From positions 365,746-429,745 of the forward strand of contig NZDE01000013.1 in assembly GCA_002690045.1 (NCBI GenBank): a DNA stretch of 64,000 nucleotides, read 5' to 3'. How positions within the stretch are numbered: the first letter of the stretch is position 1; each line of letters starts with the position of its first letter. Source of the DNA: Alphaproteobacteria bacterium (GTDB taxonomy: Bacteria; Pseudomonadota; Alphaproteobacteria; Micavibrionales; Micavibrionaceae). Below the pieces are notes generated by a model. The model was given only the letters and a program-made list of their open reading frames with translations, was not told the DNA's origin and did not search any database. Both the position numbers and the translations under genes were made by a program. This document shows positions 59,701-64,000 of this stretch, piece after piece.

Positions 59701-59826
59701 AAGATACTCAAAGAGATCATGCTACAGCGCCGCAAAGATGAACTTGAGTTGTATAAGCTATTTGCTGGTGACGATGCGTTCAAGTCGTCTTGGAAGCAGA
59801 GTATTCAGCGCATAGTGGATATGTAG
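56800..59826 (+). CDS. hsdR: Type I restriction-modification system, restriction/translocase subunit
   Basis: A 1008-aa motor endonuclease. The N-terminal nuclease has D in EIDMVLFINGIPLITLELKN with E170-L-K172 as the ExK pair. SF2 helicase motifs follow: Walker A (HSAGSGKSNSI, about 318-328), TDRRLLDKQL, DEAH (about 433), AFTATPKNT and the late LLVVANKYLTGFDQPKLC and QTLSRLNRS. It pulls unmodified DNA past the complex and cuts it. Only 2 bp separate it from the DUF4268 gene. No inactivating change is visible. Confidence 0.96.
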   Translation: MVSQTNEQALEAAIEKALTGTCLEELKGQVREAAPDFSNRLYQIGYPSDFNMQYALDERFFWAFLEKTQEEELDKIKRNNPTDWQRKIYERFDRLIKKHGILHLLKKGLSVDDAHFNLLYPAPLASSSEKIKQNFADNLFSCTRQLRYSLANPLQEIDMVLFINGIPLITLELKNAWTNQTARYHGQKQYREDRDTNQPLLNFGRCLVHMAVDTDEVYMTTKLAGKATFFLPFNKGHDLGQGNPPNPSGHKTAYLWEEVFTKESLANIIQHFVRLDGSSKDPLNKRTLFFPRYHQMDVVRKLINHASVNGVGQTYLIQHSAGSGKSNSITWAAYQLIECYPESDSVQGAKSVEQPLFDSVIVVTDRRLLDKQLRDNIKEFSEVKNIVAPAYKSSELRSALENGKKIIITTIQKFPFIIDGIDDLSDKRFAVIIDEAHSSQSGSAADKMNQALGDSSDPDAEDAQDKILQAMKSRKMRGNASYLAFTATPKNTTLEKFGQRQSDGSFVPFHLYSMKQAIEEGFILDVLANYTTYKSYYEIQKSIEDNPEFDTKKAQKKLRGYVERSQQTINTKAEIMHDHFITHVVNAKKLKGKGKGMVVTQNIETAIRYYKAITRLLDEQGNPFKAVIAFSGEKEVDGIKYSEAEMNGFAENETKDKFDKDEYRLLVVANKYLTGFDQPKLCSMYVDKKLASVLCVQTLSRLNRSAPKWGKKTEDLFVLDFFNSVDDIKAAFDPFYTATSLSEATDINVLHELKDELGDVGVYEWFEVEEFVKRYFNNEDAQKLSPIIDIAAARFNVELGLENDAKIDFKIKAKQFVKIYGQMASIMPYEMVVWEKLFWLLKFLIPKLRVEDPDAELLDELLESVDLSSYGLQRVKLGYSIGLDSEATELDPQNPNPRGAHGTDKETNPLDEIVSTFNERWFQGWSATPEEQRIKFVNIAESVKAHPDYEDKYKNNADPHNRELAFEKILKEIMLQRRKDELELYKLFAGDDAFKSSWKQSIQRIVDM

Positions 59827-59849
59827 AAATTATTAAGGCCAGTCGATGC

Positions 59850-60941
59850 ATGAACGAAATTGATATTAAAGACATTCCGGAAAGTAAGCATATTGTCACC
59901 GCTCTCGAAGTGACAAGTGGCGCACCAATTCCAGCGTTGGATTACTTGAAGATATTTAATGCCGATAGCTGGGAAGATTTGACGCTTGAATTGGTTTCAT
60001 ATTGGAAAACTCAATATCCTCGAGTAGTTCGCTGTGGTGCAGGTGGAGATATGGGGCGTGATGTCATCGCGTATCGATATGATGAGCCTAAAGACTGGGA
60101 GAATTACCAATGCAAGCATTATGATAAACGCTTAAGTTTATCTTTGGCTTTATTAGAAATCGGCAAAATTTTGTTTTACGCTCATCGCGGAGAGTTTTCT
60201 TTACCAAAACATTATTATTTTGTTTCTCCACAAGGTGTTTCGAATGATTTACTAAAACACCTTAATGATCCAACTAGGCTAAAAGCTGCGCTAATTGAAA
60301 AGTGGGATAAAGCTTGTAAAAGTAAGATTACTTCAAAACATAATGACGATATTCAGCTAAGTGGTGAGTTGTTAAAATTTGTTAAGGCCGCCGATTTTTC
60401 GATATTTGATCATATCCCACCTATAAAAATTATTGAACTGCATTCTAACACTGTTTTTCATGCACAGCGGTTTGGTATTAATGTCAGAAAACGTCCTCAG
60501 TTGCCTGTACCACCCGAGAATTTGGCAGACAATGAAATTCGATATACTAAAGAGCTTTTGAAAGCTTTCGCTGAGGCAGAACAAGTAGCCGCCCTATCTA
60601 TAGATGATTTGTCTGATGGCTCAGATTATAAGTCCGAATATGAGGGAGCAAGAAGGAACTTTTACGCAGCAGAAGACTTACAAAAATTTTCGAGAGACTG
60701 GTTGCCTGATAATAGTTATGAGGAATTAACAGATGAATGTTTCGAGGCTGTTAGCGCCACCGTTAGACAAAAACATGAAAATGGCTACGAGCGCTATCTT
60801 GCGACAAGTTCTCAGGCAGCTACGGTAAATTACGTATCTCACCCGTTAAGCCCATACATTAAAACGCAGGATAAGAAAGGGATGTGTCATCAACTGGTTA
60901 ATGCTGATAAATTCAAATGGGTTAAGGAAGGTAAGAAATGA
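59850..60941 (+). CDS. ABC-3C system effector with Mrr-like restriction endonuclease domain
   Basis: About 363 aa from the ATG at 59850 (a longer frame overlaps hsdR). An N-terminal endonuclease-like fold has the helix SWEDLTLELVSYW, the motif GAGGDMGRDVIAYR with D71, and the strand YQCKHY with Q87-x-K89. This is the Mrr-type D-(Q/E)xK nuclease core. The C-terminal part (KWVKEGK end after a HPLSPYI segment) matches the small domain shared by ABC-three-component effectors. It is followed by the middle component and ATPase of the same system with ATGA overlaps. DNA cleavage is inferred, not shown. Confidence 0.75.
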   Translation: MNEIDIKDIPESKHIVTALEVTSGAPIPALDYLKIFNADSWEDLTLELVSYWKTQYPRVVRCGAGGDMGRDVIAYRYDEPKDWENYQCKHYDKRLSLSLALLEIGKILFYAHRGEFSLPKHYYFVSPQGVSNDLLKHLNDPTRLKAALIEKWDKACKSKITSKHNDDIQLSGELLKFVKAADFSIFDHIPPIKIIELHSNTVFHAQRFGINVRKRPQLPVPPENLADNEIRYTKELLKAFAEAEQVAALSIDDLSDGSDYKSEYEGARRNFYAAEDLQKFSRDWLPDNSYEELTDECFEAVSATVRQKHENGYERYLATSSQAATVNYVSHPLSPYIKTQDKKGMCHQLVNADKFKWVKEGKK

Positions 60942-61366
60942 CTTTCACGCATACTAGTTTTAATAGCCCTGTTGAAATTGGCACTAGAGTTGCCTTGATA
61001 CTTACTTCTCTTGATCTGCCACTGGGCTTGGATGAATTAGTTATTCTCGATTACGCACTACTTTACTCCAAGGAATTTGGTGGCCCAGAAAATTTACATC
61101 CAGCGTTGCCAAATCATTTGGCAGAGATCGCTCATAGACGTGAGGTAATACCTAGATCGCTTAGCTTTCTTTCAAGGCGTGGATTGATAAGAATGTTGGT
61201 CGATGACACGGGGTATTATTATTGTGCTAATGAATGCACGACGGATTTTGTGTCGTGTTTGCAATCTCCCTACTATAAAAAGTCATGGGCTAGGTTGAAC
61301 TGGATTTCTGAAAACAGGGAAAAGGTACTAAGTACCAAGATATTGGAGTTAAAAAGTCTGTCATGA
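60938..61366 (+). CDS. ABC-3C system middle component (MC2-like)
   Basis: A 142-aa protein with a winged-helix-like pattern: NSPVEIGTRVALILTSLD at the start, LDYALLYSKEFGGPENLHP, RREVIPRSLSFLSRRGLI, and DTGYYYCANE. This matches the second type of middle component that joins the effector to the ATPase in ABC-three-component systems. It overlaps the effector and the ATPase by ATGA, so the three are translated together. No catalytic residues are expected. Confidence 0.75.
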   Translation: MTFTHTSFNSPVEIGTRVALILTSLDLPLGLDELVILDYALLYSKEFGGPENLHPALPNHLAEIAHRREVIPRSLSFLSRRGLIRMLVDDTGYYYCANECTTDFVSCLQSPYYKKSWARLNWISENREKVLSTKILELKSLS

Positions 61367-63192
61367 TAATTAGAAAAATAGAGGTGAGAGGCGAAGGTAA
61401 GCCAACAGCATCGATTGAATTGGACGAAGGCTTGAATGTAATAGCTGGTGCATCTGACACCGGTAAATCCTACATTACCGAGTGTTTTCAATTTATTTTT
61501 GGAGCGAAAGAGCCCCCTAAGAAAATTAAGCAAGCAAAAGGTTACACGCACCTTGATGTAACTTTTGAAGAGGCAGATGACGTTAAGTTTAAGTTGTCTC
61601 GAGAGTTAAAAACCAGTGCAGATATTGTTTGCATTGAGAGTAAGGACGATGGAGAGCTGGCTACCGTTTACAAGCCGACCCATAAAGGAAACCCGAATTT
61701 ATCTGATTTCTTCCTCAGTAAATTTTCCTTGGGTAATTTGACGCTAGCTAAGGGGCTGGAGTCAATGAATCATGCTTCACTGACACTAAGAGTGTTTGAG
61801 AAGCTATTACTTGCTGATGAAGAGCGAATAATATCCAAAAGTTCACCGATAGGAAGTGGGCAAAACACTGAAAAGACTCAAGAATTATCTTTCCTGAAAA
61901 CAGTACTTACTGGTAATGATGATTCAGAAATAAAATTGGCAAAAAAGAGCAAAGAGTCAAAAGAAAGCATTTCTAAAAAGAAAGATAATCTGGAAGGATT
62001 CTTAGAACGTTTTTTTCCTGTCTCTGAAGATCAAGAGCATAATCTGGATTCTTTAGATGAAATTTTGGAAAGGCTGGAATCTTCTTATGACAAAGCAGAA
62101 GGAGAGCTCTCCTCTTTACTTGATTCAAATACACAGATTATGCAAGAAAAAGTCGAGTTAAGTAAGCAGGCGGAGGCTATTTCTAAGCAAATCATAGACG
62201 ATAAGGCATTGTTACTACGTTTTGAGATGTTGGAGCGGAAGTATCTGTCTGATAAAGAGAGATTAGAGGCCAATTCAGAAGCAACGAGTTACATAGAGCA
62301 GTATGAACTGTATAGTTGTCCGTTATGTGGTGGTGACATTAATGATGAATCTGAAGACATTGACCTCGCGACGATAATCAACTCAAATAATTCGGAAATT
62401 AAAAAAATTGAAGCTCATCTAGTTGATTTAAAAGCTACTCAGGATGGAGTGATAGCTTCACTTCAGGAAAATGAAATAAAGCTGAAATCGATCATTGATT
62501 TAGTTGACGCTAAAAGCGAGATTCTGTCATCAAATATAGGTAGTAAAGTTGCTGAAAATCGCTCTATTCTTGCTGATTTGGATGAGGCTAGAAATAAGTT
62601 TAGAAAAGAAAGGGATCAAGAGCAGAAGCGTAGAGAAATTTTCGAAGAAATAGGACGACTTCAGGCTGAACTCGATAAAATTGAAGACTCTTACCAATTA
62701 TCTGATTTCACGTCGGAATTGGCGAGGTTAGCGAATGAAATATCTAAAATTCTTATTCGCTGGGATTTTCCGAATGCGGATAAGGTAACTTTTGATACCA
62801 ATACCAGAGATATAGTTATCGATGGTAAGCCTCGAAGCCACTTTGGCAAGGGCTACCGAGCGATTTGCTTCTCTTCAATGCTGTTAGGGTTTATGGAGTA
62901 TTTGCATCCTCTGGGGAGGCATCCGGGCTTTATTATATTGGATTCGCCTCTGACTACTTATAAGAAGCAAGATGAGGCACTTGAAGGTCAGAACGAAGAG
63001 ATAATTCTCGCAAATAACTTAATTTACGCTTTTTATCGAGATTTGTGCGACTTTTATAAGGGTAAGCAGATTATTGTATTGGATAACCAAGAGCCTAATG
63101 ATGATTTGCACTCTCTTATGAATTATATCCACTTTTCCGGAAATCCAGACGTTGGCAGATATGGCTTTTTTCCTGTTTCTGACGATATCTAA
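61363..63192 (+). CDS. ABC-3C system ABC ATPase with zinc-hook motif
   Basis: A 609-aa SMC/RecN-like ATPase. Walker A (GASDTGKSYI) lies at about residues 28-37, a long coiled coil fills about 185-470 and is interrupted near residue 318 by SCPLCGGD, a Rad50-type CxxC hook, and Walker B with D-loop (FIILDSPLTTY) is at about 523-533. The signature region just before reads GKGYRAICFSSMLLGFM. This architecture fits the ATPase of ABC-three-component systems. It likely senses DNA or nucleoprotein structures and triggers the nuclease partner. Confidence 0.8.
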   Translation: MIIRKIEVRGEGKPTASIELDEGLNVIAGASDTGKSYITECFQFIFGAKEPPKKIKQAKGYTHLDVTFEEADDVKFKLSRELKTSADIVCIESKDDGELATVYKPTHKGNPNLSDFFLSKFSLGNLTLAKGLESMNHASLTLRVFEKLLLADEERIISKSSPIGSGQNTEKTQELSFLKTVLTGNDDSEIKLAKKSKESKESISKKKDNLEGFLERFFPVSEDQEHNLDSLDEILERLESSYDKAEGELSSLLDSNTQIMQEKVELSKQAEAISKQIIDDKALLLRFEMLERKYLSDKERLEANSEATSYIEQYELYSCPLCGGDINDESEDIDLATIINSNNSEIKKIEAHLVDLKATQDGVIASLQENEIKLKSIIDLVDAKSEILSSNIGSKVAENRSILADLDEARNKFRKERDQEQKRREIFEEIGRLQAELDKIEDSYQLSDFTSELARLANEISKILIRWDFPNADKVTFDTNTRDIVIDGKPRSHFGKGYRAICFSSMLLGFMEYLHPLGRHPGFIILDSPLTTYKKQDEALEGQNEEIILANNLIYAFYRDLCDFYKGKQIIVLDNQEPNDDLHSLMNYIHFSGNPDVGRYGFFPVSDDI

Positions 63193-63197
63193 ACATG

Positions 63198-63377
63198 TCA
63201 AGGGCGCAAAGCCCTTGATACAAGTTCATTCTCAATATTCTGCAATGAAGCCAAAGCATTCGTGCGCTGAAGTGTGCGCGGATTGCTTTTTATCAGTTCG
63301 ATAAAGACTTCTTTGTGTAGGCCGTGAAGCTGATATGTGCTTTTGGCTGCTAATTCAAATTTTGTTACTAATCGCAT
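63198..63377 (-). CDS. Small protein, 59 aa, mobile-region type
   Basis: ATG at 63377 with a perfect AGGAGG ribosome-binding site 6 bp before it; the stop is at 63198. Translation begins MRLVTKFELAAKSTYQLHGL and ends SLQNIENELVSRALRP, giving a compact helical protein. Its organisation (a KFELA start, a NALASLQNIE block near the end) is what I associate with small genes next to transfer regions in alphaproteobacteria, but the match is from memory. It runs opposite to the defence operon and ends 5 bp from it. Confidence 0.6.
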   Translation of the reverse strand: MRLVTKFELAAKSTYQLHGLHKEVFIELIKSNPRTLQRTNALASLQNIENELVSRALRP

Positions 63378-63397
63378 TGTAACCTCCTATGTGTTGG

Positions 63398-63418
63398 AGG
63401 CCGTGACTATCACGGCCT
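63398..63418 (+). other. Perfect 9-bp stem-loop
   Basis: AGGCCGTGA (63398-63406), CTA loop, TCACGGCCT (63410-63418), immediately upstream of the 59-aa gene start on the minus strand and upstream of ardA on the plus strand. Only two T follow, so it is a weak terminator at best. Confidence 0.6.
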
Positions 63419-63855
63419 TTGCATGGCCGCGTGTCAGCGGAAATGAGATTAATTGCACCTTTGGTCGCAACGGCAGAGGAGAAGCGTTTCACGCTTGCAG
63501 GTTTGGGGCTCATTTATCGCTAAATGTGGTTGCTAAAAGGCCGCGCATGGTCTGCGCATTCAATGCTGGTGGTTTTGATGCTGTAATGATATTGGATCAG
63601 CAGCAAAGTGCTGATGCTTTTGCCGGAACAGAATTAGCGCTGCGCTGAACAAGGCAGAATACGTTCGTATTCGCATTGTCTGGATTTATTTCCCCTTTTG
63701 GGTATACGTCAAACTATCACATAACTTGCCTTCATCAAGACATCCCCCGACCTTCCGCGCCTTCTCAGGTTCAGGCTTGTGCAGGACGGGTGGTTCCCCC
63801 TGTCCGGATTGCGTCAAAACATGTGATCTTCGCTCGCAAGCTCGCTTCTTTCCTC

Positions 63856-63878
63856 GGGGTTTTCAACCCCAAAAGGGG
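63856..63878 (+). promoter_or_regulatory. Two mutually exclusive hairpins before ardA
   Basis: GGGGTT-TTC-AACCCC (63856-63870) and CCCC-AAAA-GGGG (63867-63878) share the CCCC strand and cannot form together. They lie 30 bp before the ardA start and are followed by ATTTTT, so the second may terminate or attenuate transcription. Confidence 0.45.
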
Positions 63879-63908
63879 ATGAATTTTTAACCTTACAGGA
63901 GCAAGACA

Positions 63909-64000
63909 ATGAGCGAAGAAATCAGAATTTATGTTGCAGACTTAGCCGCATACAACAACGGCATATTGCATGGTGTCTGGATTGATGCCACGCAGGACAT
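63909..64000 (+). CDS. ardA: Anti-restriction protein ArdA, N-terminal fragment
   Basis: The gene begins at the ATG at 63909 after AGGAGC and runs off the right edge; 30 complete codons are visible. The start IRIYVADLAAYNNG, followed by LHGVWIDA, matches the first domain of ArdA, a DNA-mimic protein that inhibits type I restriction enzymes. On mobile elements it protects incoming DNA. It stands on the same strand as, and about 700 bp after, a complete type I restriction operon. The rest of the protein lies outside the window. Confidence 0.82.
   Translation, partial: MSEEIRIYVADLAAYNNGILHGVWIDATQD

Larger units (their letters stand above)
63378..63908 (+). other. Structured 531-bp leader upstream of ardA
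   Basis: Contains hairpins at 63398-63418 and 63856-63878 and several GC-rich short repeats. One reading frame (63337-63648, 103 codons) is open, but it has no ribosome-binding site, overlaps the small antisense gene, and has an unusual composition, so I do not call it coding. Pyrimidine-rich stretches lie at 63740-63790. Hairpin-rich leaders upstream of anti-restriction genes are known on conjugative plasmids, where they can act as promoters on single-stranded DNA. Confidence 0.45.
48780..64000. mobile_element. Mobilisable element carrying a defence island (left end approximate, right end outside window)
   Basis: Mobilisation genes (mobC and relaxase), a hairpin-rich oriT-like region, a type I restriction system, an ABC-3C system and ardA are grouped here without housekeeping genes. 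They replace the conserved chromosomal gene order seen to the left. No integrase, replication initiator or type IV secretion gene is visible, so it could be an integrative mobilisable element that borrows a helper system, or part of a larger element. The left border is placed only by gene content. Confidence 0.7.

Noticed and set aside
63337..63648. Open reading frame of 103 codons on the plus strand
   Set aside because: It begins inside the small minus-strand gene, has no ribosome-binding site, covers a perfect hairpin and has an unnatural amino acid composition. More likely open by chance in a structured leader.

Overview
The window looks like the chromosome of a Gram-negative alphaproteobacterium with AT-leaning base composition (judged by eye, not computed). 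Four things support this. Lipid A is made through LpxI rather than LpxH. Housekeeping genes follow the alphaproteobacterial order ppiD-trpE, trpG-trpD-trpC, lexA, comEC, gltX, gltA, lpxB. A second block runs pyrG, kdsA, eno, ftsB, pdhA-pdhB (with an N-terminal lipoyl domain)-pdhC, lpd, lipA, coq10-like. The lexA promoter carries the alphaproteobacterial SOS box GTTC-N7-GTTC. The many short orphan proteins and a deoxynucleoside kinase would suit a host-associated or predatory lineage (Micavibrio-like), but I cannot place it below class.

Layout. 1-2.2 kb: end of lpxA, then lpxI and lpxB (lipid A), followed by two tandem glycosyltransferase-like paralogues. 3.9-8 kb: gltA and gltX on the minus strand, separated by two small hydrophobic orphans that share a C-terminal pattern. 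8-16 kb: comEC and a three-gene RND efflux operon running into lexA. 16.8-24 kb: trpC, trpD, trpG, a divergent YibQ-type deacetylase, trpE and ppiD. 24-31 kb: tpiA, secG, pyrG, kdsA, eno, an exported YqgE/AlgH homologue and ftsB. 31-42 kb: the whole pyruvate dehydrogenase complex with lpd and lipA, interspersed with a transporter, a nucleoside kinase and orphans. 43-48.5 kb: rnhB, a HAD phosphatase, ygfZ, a GT9 heptosyltransferase-like gene, a zinc-regulated operon (Cys/His-rich membrane protein plus Zur) and a large P-loop orphan.

From about 48.7 kb to the end the content changes to mobile DNA: a small orphan, a hairpin-rich oriT-like region, mobC and a relaxase. An apparently single 11-kb defence operon follows: an excisionase-like HTH regulator, hsdM, hsdS, a NucS-like/DUF4268 nuclease, hsdR, and then a three-gene ABC-3C system (Mrr-like nuclease effector, middle component 2, zinc-hook ABC ATPase). 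Every junction in this operon is an overlap or a short gap. A 59-aa minus-strand gene, a structured 530-bp leader and the start of ardA (anti-restriction protein) close the window. The element therefore carries a restriction system, a second nuclease system and an anti-restriction gene beside its own transfer functions. No integrase, replication gene, tRNA, rRNA or CRISPR array was found, and the far end of the element lies outside the window.

The most noteworthy signals are the ABC-3C/type I defence island with its embedded nuclease, the Zur-box-controlled Cys/His-rich membrane protein, the tyrosine-poor relaxase, and the LexA and Zur operators that each sit exactly in a 17-bp promoter spacer. 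The ABC-3C class is already described in the literature; the particular combination here may not be.
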